Below, in pieces: positions 8,006-16,897 of a stretch of 64,000 bases of DNA (position 1 is the first letter of the stretch; each line of letters opens with the position of its first letter). Below the pieces are notes generated by a model. The model did not search any database. It saw nothing but the letters and a program-made list of their open reading frames with translations, and was not told the origin of the DNA. The stretch comes from Liquorilactobacillus oeni DSM 19972. GTDB lineage: Bacteria > Bacillota > Bacilli > Lactobacillales > Lactobacillaceae. Made by a program: the position numbers and the translations under genes. Where the stretch lies: contig NZ_AZEH01000034.1 of the NCBI RefSeq assembly GCF_001436275.1, forward strand, positions 53,899 to 117,898, read 5' to 3'.

Positions 8006-8392
8006 ATGGCATCAAATGACGAACTTGAAAATCGTTTAGACTCAAGCCTTTATGGTACACCTCAGTTAAAGCCTGATGAACAGCGGCATTATCTGGGTAC
8101 TTTCCGTGAGCGGGTAGCATTAACACTCGATTTTAAAGAAGTTAAAAACTCTGATTATTTAGAAATACTAAAAAAAGAACTTGAAAGCCACCCAGAATAT
8201 CATTTATTGATAAATGGAAATGTCCCTTCCGGTTCTTTTTCCGCACTGATCAAAATCTCTCGTCAAACTAATACAAATTTTGAAACAGTGGCAAATAATA
8301 CTACGAATTCTGAAAGTGAACTTGCTGCTGTTGTGGCAAGCAAAGACACTGCTCTTAACCTTAGTAATGTGGATGTCGCGCATAAGAACTAA
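8006..8392 (+). CDS. YueI family protein (DUF1694)
   Basis: 128-residue cytosolic protein of the YueI/DUF1694 family, function unknown. Family signs: DELENRLDSSLYGTPQLKPDEQ at the N-terminus (split here for length), YLGTFRERVALTL near residue 30, and the hydrophobic strand YHLLINGNVPSGSFSALIK near 70. The ATG at 8006 is chosen over 7997 because GAAAGGATGG then has proper spacing. The last ~40 residues are polar and look disordered. A cre-like GGAAAACGTTTAT lies at about 7917-7930. The gene is followed by a type II copy of the 3'-UTR repeat. Confidence 0.8.
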   Translation: MASNDELENRLDSSLYGTPQLKPDEQRHYLGTFRERVALTLDFKEVKNSDYLEILKKELESHPEYHLLINGNVPSGSFSALIKISRQTNTNFETVANNTTNSESELAAVVASKDTALNLSNVDVAHKN

Positions 8393-8456
8393 AGTTGCGG
8401 ACACAGCCCAGTTTAGGCTTGCCACTGGCATATGTTAACACAGATAGCACAAGAAA

Positions 8457-8626
8457 GAGAGTGTGACATAAGTCGGTAAAATTTGAGTACTAACAAGAAA
8501 TTACGAACATAGCGAGTAATTTGCTATGAGTAATTCGAGGGTAGACGGAAAATTTTGACTTATGGAACACGTTTATAGGAGCTAGGTTAAAATTTCACTT
8601 TTGACCCAGCCCCCTTTTTTGTACAC
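8457..8626 (+). repeat. Dispersed 3'-UTR repeat, type II copy
   Basis: Begins GAGAGTGTGACATAAGTCGG. The central hairpin AATTACGAACATAGC / GCTATGAGTAATT is intact and the closing arms CATAAGTC and GACTTATG pair perfectly. It ends in a bidirectional terminator. It is nearly identical, in inverted orientation, to 50766-50927. The closing helix differs in sequence from type I (CCAATAG/CTATTG) but is still paired. Confidence 0.75.
8581..8620. terminator. Bidirectional terminator between yueI-like gene and ABC exporter
   Basis: Stem GCTAGGTTAAAA / TTTTGACCCAGC with one mismatch, a CCCCCTTTTTTG tail on the plus strand and an A-rich left flank. It separates two convergent transcription units. Confidence 0.65.
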
Positions 8627-8669
8627 TCTTGCAGTTGCTAACGTGTTTCAATAGTCGTTAATCATACTA
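8621..8669 (-). repeat. 3' tail of a type I dispersed repeat
   Basis: On the minus strand CGACTATTGAAACACGTTAG followed by CAACTGCAAGAGTGTAC, i.e. the last third of the type I element, abutting the shared terminator from the other side. The same head-to-head pairing of a type I tail with a type II element recurs at 50698-50927. Confidence 0.65.
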
Positions 8670-8679
8670 ATTTCAGCAA

Positions 8680-9825
8680 TTAAATAAACTGCATCGTTTT
8701 TTTATGTTTGGCAACAAACAACGTAACACTGAAAAAGAACAGAATAAATGCTAGCAAAACAGTTAAATTCGTTAAAACAATTTGAATATTTTTAACTTTT
8801 TGAATACTAGAAATAGTCTCCACCACCCAATATTGCGGCATAAACTTAGCAATGTGCTGCATGAAATCAGGCATGATAGCAAGCGGGATCACAGTTCCCG
8901 AAAGCAACGAGGTAATAGTGTAAGAAAGAGTCTGGAGTGCATTACCAGTTCCTCGTTGATTAACTGCCAACCCAATCATCATAGAAATAATTACTGCCAT
9001 GAGTGAAAATACTTCAAGTATCCCAAAAAGTGTTAAATAAGGAATCCCCGCATTAATGTTAAAGACATACTTCATAAGCAAAGTAGTCAAAACTGTCTCT
9101 ACTGTACCAATAAGCAATGCAGATAATGCAGTCCCCCAAAGATATTCATTTTTCGTTAAAGGAGTAGTCAACAAGCGATAATAGACATGATTAGCTCTTT
9201 CATTTTGAATTACATCTCCTGCAAAATCAGCGATGTTATACAGCATCATCATCATTAAAAAACCAATAATCTGGGTTGTCAGCATATTTTTACTTTCCTG
9301 ATCATTAGTGTTACGTTGCTTTATAGTCAATTGATTAGCTTTTACATAATTTTCACTTTTTTTAAACTCTGCGGTATCTTTGCTTATTCTTTGTAATCTG
9401 ACCACTTTAGAAATTGCAGCAGCAAGCAGCATTTTACCCTGCTTTTCAATTAAATCGCCCTGCAGACTTTTGATAGAAATTCCCTTTGGTTTCACATTTT
9501 TCAAGCTTCTATTACTGCCTTTTTTTAAATAAACAACTGCATTGACGTCGTTATTTGAAAGTCCATCATCGGCTGCTGCTCTCGAAGGATATTCCTTAAG
9601 TTTGATATTTTTCTTTAAAAACGTGATAAGTGCATTCGTATAAGTACCCTTATCTTCATTTACTATACCAAATGAAATATTATTAGTGTAAGAAGTGGTG
9701 CGTTGATAGCTCGAAAAATAGATAAAAATTGAAATAAATGGAATAAACACTACTAAAAACAGTCTAACTGGATGCTTTTTCCAAGATTTTAGCCTTAATT
9801 TAAATAGCCAAGTAAAATTTTTCAT
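8680..9825 (-). CDS. ABC-2 type exporter permease (LnrN-like)
   Basis: 381-residue membrane protein of the ABC-2 permease class. One N-terminal transmembrane segment is followed by a large extracellular domain (about residues 45-190), then a cluster of five segments. The start ATG (9823-9825) overlaps the upstream stop as ATGA, behind GGAGGGGG, so translation is coupled. With the next gene it forms the two permease halves of a drug or lipid-type exporter. Order and family match the B. subtilis LnrLMN (YfiLMN) linearmycin exporter; substrate here unknown. Confidence 0.8.
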   Translation of the reverse strand: MKNFTWLFKLRLKSWKKHPVRLFLVVFIPFISIFIYFSSYQRTTSYTNNISFGIVNEDKGTYTNALITFLKKNIKLKEYPSRAAADDGLSNNDVNAVVYLKKGSNRSLKNVKPKGISIKSLQGDLIEKQGKMLLAAAISKVVRLQRISKDTAEFKKSENYVKANQLTIKQRNTNDQESKNMLTTQIIGFLMMMMLYNIADFAGDVIQNERANHVYYRLLTTPLTKNEYLWGTALSALLIGTVETVLTTLLMKYVFNINAGIPYLTLFGILEVFSLMAVIISMMIGLAVNQRGTGNALQTLSYTITSLLSGTVIPLAIMPDFMQHIAKFMPQYWVVETISSIQKVKNIQIVLTNLTVLLAFILFFFSVTLFVAKHKKTMQFI

Positions 9826-10931
9826 GCTGTCATCCCCCTCCAATGGCTTATGCTTACACATGCAGCAATCAAAAGACTTGAAAGTGCCAACAGTGCCCAA
9901 ATCGGCCATGCTGCCGTTGCAATCTGGTTAGAGTAAACCATCTCTCGCACTGAAACCAAAACCCAACCAACAGGCGAAAACAGTGCTTGGGTTTTTGAAA
10001 CAGGGAAATATGCACCACCAAAGAAAAGGAACGTCTGAACAACAATATTAGCAACTGTTGTAACACTTTTGGCTCCTTTAGAAAAAATGTCGATCGTAAT
10101 ACCAAGAAGCATTGCAAACATTATTAGACTCAGGAAACTGAAAAATACCAGGACAACATTTTTTCCCCAACTAACGGTAAAGAACTTATTAACCACGACC
10201 ATCAACAAGGCAAGCGAACAAGCACGCAATACAAAAGAGCCGAAGAAATTGCTGATTATAATTTGGCTTCGTGGAACAGGCGAAATGTACATTCGTGCCA
10301 TAGTTTTCCGTTCACGTTCATCAGAAAAAAGCCTTGTTCCTATTATCATAGTCATCAAACAGCTCAAAGCAATCATCGCAATTGCATAGTATTGAAATGA
10401 ACTCGGCTGTTTAATTCCATTGGTTTTTTCACTCTTAACAGTTTTTGTATAGTCAGGCACTCGTTTATCCAATTGTGCTGGATCCTTCGTTATATGCAGA
10501 AGGGCTGCATTTACAGCATATTCTTCCGTAAACCCTTGAAGGTGTGCAGACAAAATACTGCTTTGCAATATATCGGGATTATTTGAATAAACCGTGAGTA
10601 CCTTTTTGTTAATAACTGTCAAAGCCGTTTTATTGCCTCGTTTAACCTGTTTCAACGCAGATTCTTTATTTGTGATCTTATTGAATGAAATGTAACGCGA
10701 GTCCGCAGCGGCGGCAAAATTACTAAAAGCTTCAGCAACAGGCTGATGCGCTTTAGGTATCTTATAAACAACACTGACCTTTTTGATCTTTAATGGTGTA
10801 TCGTTGAACGCATTTGTCAATACATTTCCTAAAACCAGCATCATTGCAAGCGGAAAGAACAACAGCCAAATATAGGTTCCAAAACTGCGTGACTCAACTA
10901 ACAACTGCTTTTTTATAATTATCCAGTTCAT
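9822..10931 (-). CDS. ABC-2 type exporter permease (LnrM-like)
   Basis: 369 residues with the same plan as its neighbour: one N-terminal membrane segment (about 20-40), an extracellular domain to about residue 175, then five hydrophobic segments. The cytosolic loop TRLFSDERERKTMARMYISP near 200 is typical of ABC-2 permeases. It starts eight bases after the ATPase stop. It overlaps the downstream permease by four bases, consistent with a fixed 1:1 partnership. Confidence 0.8.
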   Translation of the reverse strand: MNWIIIKKQLLVESRSFGTYIWLLFFPLAMMLVLGNVLTNAFNDTPLKIKKVSVVYKIPKAHQPVAEAFSNFAAAADSRYISFNKITNKESALKQVKRGNKTALTVINKKVLTVYSNNPDILQSSILSAHLQGFTEEYAVNAALLHITKDPAQLDKRVPDYTKTVKSEKTNGIKQPSSFQYYAIAMIALSCLMTMIIGTRLFSDERERKTMARMYISPVPRSQIIISNFFGSFVLRACSLALLMVVVNKFFTVSWGKNVVLVFFSFLSLIMFAMLLGITIDIFSKGAKSVTTVANIVVQTFLFFGGAYFPVSKTQALFSPVGWVLVSVREMVYSNQIATAAWPIWALLALSSLLIAACVSISHWRGMTA

Positions 10932-10939
10932 TTTCTCAC

Positions 10940-11890
10940 CTACTTCGAATCCCTTAGTTTTCGGCCAGTCAGCATTAAGAAAACATTTTCTAGATTAAGT
11001 TTATCCTGGGTTACCATTTTGATAGCAGCTTTTTCATCAACAAGTACCTTCAAGATATCATCTAATGGATTCTTTTCAGAATCAGCCACAACTTGCAGTA
11101 CTTGTTCCTTAATTTCCACTGACTGTACTCCGCTGATCACTTGAATTCTTTTCACGTTTATCCTCTCAGGATAGGCAATTTCAATATTGAATTTTTGCGT
11201 GTCAGTAACTAAACTAATCAGTTCATTTTCACTGCCATAGGCAATCATTTTCCCATGATCGATAACGGCAATCTTATTACTAATTCGTTCAACCTCTTCC
11301 ATATAATGAGTTGAATATATTATTGTAGTTCCACGTTTATTAAGGGCTTCAATGATTCCTAGAATAAAATTACGTGATTGCGGATCAATCCCAACAGTTG
11401 GTTCGTCCATGACTATCAATTGAGGTTCATGTACGATTGCACATGCAATATTTAATCTGCGTTTCATCCCTCCTGAAAAATTGCCGGCTTTTTCTTTTGC
11501 GTTTTTCTCAAGTGCCACAAAACGCAAAGCCTGAAGACTCGCAGTTTTCAATTTTTTCCCCCGCAAACCGTAAAGTCCGCCAAAAAAATTGACATTTTCT
11601 ATAGCCGTCAAATCTTCGTAAATTGCAATTTCTTGCGGTACCATTCCAATCTTACTGCGTACCTCATTGCTCTTATGCGTCGCGCTTTCACCGAAAAGAG
11701 TGATCGTGCCGCTAGTTTTATTCATCAGGTCCATCATCATATTTATCGTAGTTGATTTGCCGGCGCCATTTGGGCCTAAAAATCCTAATATGTCGCCCTT
11801 TTTAACTTTAAGCGAAAGATTGTCAACAGCAAGTTTTCCACTAGGAAACTTCTTCGTTAATTCTTTAATTTCCACAATATTTTCCATCAT
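10940..11890 (-). CDS. ABC exporter ATP-binding protein (LnrL-like)
   Basis: 316-residue ATPase: Walker A GPNGAGKST near residue 41, Q-loop in KIGMVPQEIAIYEDL near 88, signature FSGGMKRRLNIA near 139, Walker B LIVMDEPTVGIDPQSR near 160, H-loop STHYMEEVE near 196. A ~100-residue C-terminal extension is normal for ABC-2 drug exporters. It drives the two permeases encoded directly downstream and follows the two-component genes on the same strand. Confidence 0.88.
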   Translation of the reverse strand: MMENIVEIKELTKKFPSGKLAVDNLSLKVKKGDILGFLGPNGAGKSTTINMMMDLMNKTSGTITLFGESATHKSNEVRSKIGMVPQEIAIYEDLTAIENVNFFGGLYGLRGKKLKTASLQALRFVALEKNAKEKAGNFSGGMKRRLNIACAIVHEPQLIVMDEPTVGIDPQSRNFILGIIEALNKRGTTIIYSTHYMEEVERISNKIAVIDHGKMIAYGSENELISLVTDTQKFNIEIAYPERINVKRIQVISGVQSVEIKEQVLQVVADSEKNPLDDILKVLVDEKAAIKMVTQDKLNLENVFLMLTGRKLRDSK

Positions 11891-11977
11891 TTACCCCCTT
11901 TTTTGTATATAAATAACTATATTCTCTTTAAATTTTGGTAACCAGTGTATTTTCTCACTTTTAACCCATGAGTTTTC

Positions 11978-13102
11978 TCATGACTTACTGATTGGAAGCA
12001 GCATATTTAATTCAAAATTGTTAGTGGTATCCACAATAAGCTGTCCTTCGATTTGGGCTAAACGTTGTTCCATACCTAAAATTCCTAACCCCTTTTTCAC
12101 ATTGACAGGAACGTCACCGTCGTTGGAAAACTTGAATTGAATGATCTCATTGAAAACATTCAGTTCGACCTCTACTTGGTTGGCATGTGCATATTTAATT
12201 GTATTTGTTAAAGTTTCTTGCAAGTTTTGCAATAGTATCTGCCACTGCAACGGTGTAATCATACCCAAATCCCCATGAAATTTTTTGACTGTTTTAATCG
12301 CATAATTGCTTTCAAAATCGGCCAGTTCAAGCTGTAATTGCTGCCAAGAAAGACGGGAATGACTTGGAGCCGTTGCCTTAAGTATCTGCCGAATTTCTTC
12401 AATTCCGGTGCGGCTGATTTCAGTTGCTTGCTCTAGCAGCCGTTTCGCTTTTTCAGGATCCTGTTTTAGTAAAATCTGAGCAGCTTCAAGCTGTATTAAC
12501 CCACCAGTTAAACTGTGCCCCAACTGATCATGAATCTCATGCGTCAGCCGATTTCTTTCTTTTAACTCTGCCAATTCTGTTTGTTGTTTGGCTTCATTGC
12601 TAACAGTCAATAATCGTTTGCTCAAGTGCGCAATCTGCAGTCTTCTTTTAAGTAAATTCGATTCTTGGTTATAAATAGCAGCATAATAATTATTTTGTAG
12701 GGCTTCAAAAAAATAGACCAGCAGACACCAGAAAAAAGCAAAGAGTTGTTCTCTCAGTGATATTTGTTTGTCCAAAAAAATCAAAAAAACCGGAAGGGTA
12801 CACCAAATCATCCCAAAGTTTTTTTTTAAGTTTTTAAATTCAAAGTGAAAGAGTACATTTCCAAATAAGAGCCAAAAAAGTTTTAAATGCAGGATAGCCA
12901 AAATAACGAGTGCCACTTGCGTAAAATGAAAATAAATTTGATTTTTTTTAAAACTTGCAGTAATAAAACTCAAGCTAAGATAAAGCAACGAAATCAAAAG
13001 GGTCAGCACAGCAGCGGTACTGTGCAGGGGATAAGTAAGCACTGTTATAGTACAAATTAATAGGCTGCTAAAAACATCTGTCATTACCTTATAACCATTC
13101 AT
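11978..13102 (-). CDS. Sensor histidine kinase, HisKA_3 type (LnrJ/YfiJ-like)
   Basis: 374 residues: an N-terminal half with about five to six membrane segments, then a dimerization region with the phospho-acceptor in LTHEIHDQLGHSLTGG near residue 190, and an HATPase_c domain with LQETLTNTIKYAHA near 290 and KGLGILGMEQRL near 340. This is the NarL-partner class of kinase. The start overlaps the response-regulator stop by four bases. By position it is likely to sense the compound exported by the downstream ABC proteins. Confidence 0.87.
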   Translation of the reverse strand: MNGYKVMTDVFSSLLICTITVLTYPLHSTAAVLTLLISLLYLSLSFITASFKKNQIYFHFTQVALVILAILHLKLFWLLFGNVLFHFEFKNLKKNFGMIWCTLPVFLIFLDKQISLREQLFAFFWCLLVYFFEALQNNYYAAIYNQESNLLKRRLQIAHLSKRLLTVSNEAKQQTELAELKERNRLTHEIHDQLGHSLTGGLIQLEAAQILLKQDPEKAKRLLEQATEISRTGIEEIRQILKATAPSHSRLSWQQLQLELADFESNYAIKTVKKFHGDLGMITPLQWQILLQNLQETLTNTIKYAHANQVEVELNVFNEIIQFKFSNDGDVPVNVKKGLGILGMEQRLAQIEGQLIVDTTNNFELNMLLPISKS

Positions 13103-13734
13103 TTATTTTCAAATTCACCTCGTAAATAGTAAATTGCAACTTGAGTTCGGTGTTTTAAGTTCAGCTTGTGTAAAATAAGCGAAATCATGTTATTTACAGT
13201 TCCTTCACTCAAAAAGAGCTTACGGGCAATTTCTCTATTCGTCAAACCTTCTGCAATAGCTACGACAGTCTCTCGTTCCCGTGGGGTCAACTCCGTTAAA
13301 GAAGCTTTTTTCTTAGGAACTTCAAGTTGTTTACGAATCCGCTGCCAAATCTCTTGCTGAATAATGCTCTGATTCTCAGAAACTGCTTTAATTGCTTGGA
13401 TAATCTGCTCGGGTTTAGTGTTTTTTAGAAGATAACCAACAGCCCCATTAATAATTGCTGTAGAAATATATTCATCTTCATCAAAAGTCGTTAAAATAAT
13501 TACCTTTGATGAAGAACTTTCTGTAATAATTTTTGTAGCTTCAACTCCATTCATGCCATTATTCAATCGTACATCCATCAAAACTATTTCAACTTGATTA
13601 TTCTGACAGTAATCAATAGCAGCTTGTGCGTTATTCACAACTTTCCTCACTTCAATATCTGGTTGCGTATTCAGAATAATCTGCATCCCGCTAGTAACAA
13701 ATTCGTTATCATCGCATATCAAAATACTAATCAT
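13099..13734 (-). CDS. NarL/LuxR-type response regulator (LnrK/YfiK-like)
   Basis: 211 residues: receiver domain with acidic pair ICDDN near residue 7, phospho-acceptor Asp in VLMDVRL near 55, Thr in ILTTFDEDEY near 82 and Lys in LLKNTKPEQ near 104. A C-terminal LuxR-type helix-turn-helix follows, LTPRERETVVAIAEGLTNRE then LFLSEGTVNNMIS near 175. It pairs with the kinase that overlaps its end and probably activates the exporter genes. Confidence 0.9.
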   Translation of the reverse strand: MISILICDDNEFVTSGMQIILNTQPDIEVRKVVNNAQAAIDYCQNNQVEIVLMDVRLNNGMNGVEATKIITESSSSKVIILTTFDEDEYISTAIINGAVGYLLKNTKPEQIIQAIKAVSENQSIIQQEIWQRIRKQLEVPKKKASLTELTPRERETVVAIAEGLTNREIARKLFLSEGTVNNMISLILHKLNLKHRTQVAIYYLRGEFENK

Positions 13735-13767
13735 TTTAATGCCTCCTTTTTGTTTCTAGTCTGATTC

Positions 13768-14277
13768 TTAAGAAAATTTGTGCTCCAAAGCCATAACCAA
13801 ATCTGGCACTATAAAAGGCTTTACCTTTTCTACCTGCAATTGCTGCTCAGAAAAAACTGAAATCCCTCGTGCACGCAGCGACTGTGTAAAAAGTCCCATA
13901 CCGCTTTTTTTCTTCCCGCTAAAACTGCCATCATAAACTTTATCCACCCCGCAAGTAGGACTGTTATCTTTCAAAAAAGCTGCACAAATATCATTTTGAG
14001 ATACAATTTTCATCGCCATTGAAACACCATAGACAAATTGTGCAGTGACATCATTACCTTCTTTTTCAAGTACATGTGCTTTTTTCGCAAACACTTCTGC
14101 GGCAGAACCGCCGTTGATTTCTGCTGATTGTCGAGGAATACCAAAACCGGCAAGTATTTCGGGACACATCGTTATTGCTTGCCCATTGATCAGCAGCCAT
14201 TTTGCCAAATCATTTTGTGCATTAGTTCCATTGTAGCGAACATTAAAACCTGCAAGGCAGGCGCTTAATAAGATCAT
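13768..14277 (-). CDS. DUF523 domain-containing protein
   Basis: 169-residue DUF523 protein of unknown function. Family marks are LLSACLAGFNVRYNG at the N-terminus, the conserved CPEILAGFGIPRQSAEI segment near 38, and LKDNSPTCGVDKVYDG near 102; the invariant Cys residues suggest metal or cluster binding (inference). It lies upstream of the response-regulator gene on the same strand with a 33-base gap, so it may be co-transcribed with the two-component/exporter cluster. Confidence 0.85.
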   Translation of the reverse strand: MILLSACLAGFNVRYNGTNAQNDLAKWLLINGQAITMCPEILAGFGIPRQSAEINGGSAAEVFAKKAHVLEKEGNDVTAQFVYGVSMAMKIVSQNDICAAFLKDNSPTCGVDKVYDGSFSGKKKSGMGLFTQSLRARGISVFSEQQLQVEKVKPFIVPDLVMALEHKFS

Positions 14278-14692
14278 TTTTCTTTTCTCCCATTTCTGTT
14301 ACCGCTTAAATAATAATAAATCTTCCTACTAAAATAATAACGTAAAAAGGGACTGAACCGCTATGTAAAATAAATATGTTAATCATAAAACTCTAATTGA
14401 ACTGTGTATATCAATAAGCAATCCAGTATTTTAAAATAATCAGTATGATTATTTATTGCACAAAAAAGTTCACAATAAAATTTATTTTGCTATAGACCCT
14501 TTTGTATTGCTCAATTAATTGAAGTCTTCGCATCAATTTTAATAGGAACCTTAAATGACTGCTTTGGAGCAAACTTCGTTTTTTAGCCATATTTTTAATT
14601 ATGCTCACAGAACTGTATTGGAGTTTTATCTTTATTCAAAATAATAAAAAAGAGCATACAAAGGTTCTATAAATAAAAAGTCTTATCACTAT

Positions 14693-14734
14693 AAGAGGCA
14701 GAGTCAAAAATTTGGTTCTGCCTCTTTATATTTT
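14693..14734. terminator. Orphan terminator hairpin
   Basis: Stem AAGAGGCAGA / TCTGCCTCTT with a 14-base loop that can itself pair (CAAA/TTTG), followed by TTATATTTT. No gene end lies within 400 bases on either side, so it may insulate the downstream reductase gene. Confidence 0.6.
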
Positions 14735-14960
14735 CAGTTCTTTGCACTATCCTAGTTTATTCTGCAATCCGTTTACTGCTTACCTAAAGTTAGCTATTCT
14801 AGAAATTCATTTGTTTTTATTTTTTCATTTCAGGTGTTAAAATGTACGCGTTACCAGGGGGTAGCAAAAAAATAGACAGATTAGGGGGGTTAATATAGTG
14901 AGATAAAAACATAGTAAGGTTCAGGAAAAACGCACTCAGTAGTGATGTTGGGACAAATAA

Positions 14961-14974
14961 TGCAAGCGCTTAAC
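14961..14974 (+). promoter_or_regulatory. cre-like site upstream of reductase gene
   Basis: TGCAAGCGCTTAAC matches 12 of 14 consensus positions of the CcpA site and has the palindromic AAGCGCTT core. It lies 130 bases before the start of the diacetyl/acetoin-type reductase. Confidence 0.5.
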
Positions 14975-15104
14975 TATGTATGAAAGTGGGTGAAAAAGGG
15001 TAACCAGTCAAAAGACACACAAACTAACAAATATACATTAAAAATACTTTTAAGTGGATAAAGATAAAAGTCTACACGTTTTATGGTAAAGGAGAGACAA
15101 ATTT

Positions 15105-15887
15105 TTGACAGAAGAGAATAGAGTTGCTGTTGTTACAGGTTCTGCTGGTGGTTTAGGAAGAGCAATTGCACAGCGTTTGGCACAAAATGGATTTAAAGTC
15201 ATGCTGCATGATATTAATAAAGACCTGCTTAGCAAGACAGTCAAAGAATTTGAACAAGAAGGCTTTAACGCAGCATATTTTGTAGGTGATGTCTCAAAAA
15301 AAGCTGACCAAGAAAAATTGGTTAAAACAACCGTAGAAAAATTTGGTCACTTAGATGTTTTCATCAACAACGCGGGGGTTGAAGCTGTTGGTCCCTTCTT
15401 AAAGATTGGCGAAGATGAGCTCCAAAAATTATTTAACGTTAATGTCTTTGGAACTGTATATGGAACACAAGCAGCTGCTGAACAATTCATCAGACAAGAC
15501 ACAAAAGGAAAGATCATCAATGCTTGCAGTATTGCGGGGCACGAAGCTTATGCTATGCTGGGTACTTATTCAGCAACCAAACATGCAGTAAGAGCATTTA
15601 CTCAAGTAGCTGCAAAAGAATTAGCTGCCAAACATGTTACTGTGAATGCATATTGTCCAGGAGTAGCCAAAACTAAGATGTGGAACCGTATTGATGAAGA
15701 AATGGTCAAAGCTGATCCTTCATTAAAACCAGGCGAAGCCTTTGATAAATATGCTTCTGAAATCGCTTTGGGAAGGTATGAAAAGCCTAGAGATGTTGCC
15801 AATTTAGTAAAATTTTTGGCTTCAGAAGATTCAGACTACATCACTGGACAGGCTATCTTAGTCGATGGCGGATTGGTTTATCGTTAA
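15105..15887 (+). CDS. Short-chain dehydrogenase, diacetyl/acetoin reductase type
   Basis: 260-residue classical SDR closest in pattern to (S)-acetoin-forming diacetyl reductase/butanediol dehydrogenase. Seen: cofactor loop TGSAGGLGRA near residue 12, acidic residue in LHDINKD near 36 (NAD preference), INNAGVEAVGPF near 86, catalytic Ser in ACSIAGHEAY near 142, YSATK near 155, and VDGG near the C-terminus. Start is TTG at 15105 behind AAAGGAGAG; no ATG lies nearer. A second enzyme of the same type is at 19570-20346. A role in NADH reoxidation through diacetyl/acetoin is inferred. Confidence 0.85.
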   Translation: MTEENRVAVVTGSAGGLGRAIAQRLAQNGFKVMLHDINKDLLSKTVKEFEQEGFNAAYFVGDVSKKADQEKLVKTTVEKFGHLDVFINNAGVEAVGPFLKIGEDELQKLFNVNVFGTVYGTQAAAEQFIRQDTKGKIINACSIAGHEAYAMLGTYSATKHAVRAFTQVAAKELAAKHVTVNAYCPGVAKTKMWNRIDEEMVKADPSLKPGEAFDKYASEIALGRYEKPRDVANLVKFLASEDSDYITGQAILVDGGLVYR

Positions 15888-16095
15888 GAGGTACCACTTT
15901 TGTAACCATCGAAATTAATCATAAAAGCCCCTTTTTGTTTGACAGGAAGGAAAATGAACCACATCTGCCAAATCAAAAAGAGACTTTTTTTATAGAAATA
16001 AAATTTCAGTAAAAATACTTTTAACGACCTATTTATCGGACCATAATTTTATTTTCTTTCTATAGCTTTATTTACGATAACAAAATAAAAATTTT

Positions 16096-16443
16096 TCAAA
16101 TACTATTATTAATATCATCGACCAATTTGCTTGGATTTTGAACGCCCAATACCAATCGTGAATAACTTTCGTTTTTTAATTGGACTACAACAGGCTTATT
16201 CGGCCTTTTGATGTTAAAGAATGTTTTTTCTCCATTTTTAGTAAAAGTACCTGACCAATATCCGGGCATTGCTGTTCCTGGTGCCTTTATTCCTTTACGT
16301 TCATTTAAAATTCCTTCGTCAATAGACGCACCCATAACATTGATTAAGGCAAACTCCAATCTTCTCTTTAATGAAGCTAACTTATTAATACCTTGAGGTA
16401 CTACAATTAATTTTTCAGCTGTTATTTGAACCTTGTTTTCCAT
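16096..16443 (-). CDS. Bacterial PH-like domain protein (115 aa)
   Basis: 115-residue cytosolic protein. The pattern of strands ending in an Ile-rich helix, with LKRRLEFALINVMGAS, the Pro/Gly-rich PGTAMPGYWSGTF near residue 56, a KPVVVQLKN strand near 84 and a final helix DDIN, fits the bacterial PH-like (bPH) fold. The function is unknown. It begins one base after the stop of the TetR-type regulator, so the two form a unit. Confidence 0.6.
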   Translation of the reverse strand: MENKVQITAEKLIVVPQGINKLASLKRRLEFALINVMGASIDEGILNERKGIKAPGTAMPGYWSGTFTKNGEKTFFNIKRPNKPVVVQLKNESYSRLVLGVQNPSKLVDDINNSI

Positions 16444-16444
16444 A

Positions 16445-16819
16445 CTACTGTCCCCCTTCTATAATTCCGCCATGTTTTAGTAATTGAAGTCCTATTAACT
16501 CAGCAACATTTGCACTTTTGTTTTCTTTATACCATTGTTGTACTATGTCACGTACCATATTATTTCTTGGAGCTACTTCTAACATCGCTATTATTAAAAG
16601 TCCCCAGCTAACTTGGTTATTTTCTCCTTTCAAACTTAGTTTTAAAGCAGAAACAAACATACCTTGTTTGCTTCCGAATGTGCTATAAAGACTTCCTCTA
16701 AGTAACCCTGTACACTTTACAATGTCGTCTAATGAGGTTGCGTTAAAACCGTACTTTACAAATAATTTTCCTATTTCAGCGAGTACTTGTTCTTGGTTAA
16801 ATTTTTTATTTCTTCCCAT
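16445..16819 (-). CDS. TetR/AcrR family regulator, short C-terminal domain
   Basis: 124 residues if started at MGRNKKFNQEQ. The open frame continues 26 codons upstream, but that part crosses the operator and lacks family similarity. The helix-turn-helix is clear: FVKYGFNATSLDDIVKCTGL then GSLYSTFGSKQGMFVSAL. The ligand-binding half is only about 60 residues, much shorter than the usual 120-140, so it may be truncated or a minimal variant. It probably represses itself and the PH-domain gene through the palindrome at 16836-16857. Confidence 0.7.
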   Translation of the reverse strand: MGRNKKFNQEQVLAEIGKLFVKYGFNATSLDDIVKCTGLLRGSLYSTFGSKQGMFVSALKLSLKGENNQVSWGLLIIAMLEVAPRNNMVRDIVQQWYKENKSANVAELIGLQLLKHGGIIEGGQ

Positions 16820-16835
16820 AATCTTATGGTACTCT

Positions 16836-16857
16836 TTTTTGACCAAACAGTCAAAAA
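16836..16857. promoter_or_regulatory. Palindromic operator before TetR gene
   Basis: TTTTTGAC-N6-GTCAAAAA: two perfect 8-base arms, 17 bases upstream of the proposed tetR start. This is a typical position and size for an autoregulatory TetR-family operator. Confidence 0.6.
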
Positions 16858-16897
16858 TAAAAAATCTTCTACTAAATTCTTCATTATTATTTATCAT

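Larger units (their letters stand above)
14278..15104. other. Gene-free stretch with terminator and a possible MITE-like remnant
   Basis: No coding frame is convincing. At 14343-14504 the ends AAAAGGG...AAAATAAAT and their rough inverse (near 14478-14504) suggest a ~160-bp imperfect inverted-repeat remnant. At 14693-14726 a 10-pair stem AAGAGGCAGA/TCTGCCTCTT with T-rich flanks is a terminator without an obvious gene. G-runs near 14854 and 14883 lie in the long leader of the reductase gene. A cre-like site is at 14961. Confidence 0.45.

Noticed and set aside
8782..9006. 74-codon plus-strand frame inside the exporter permease
   Set aside because: Antisense shadow of a well-supported membrane protein gene.
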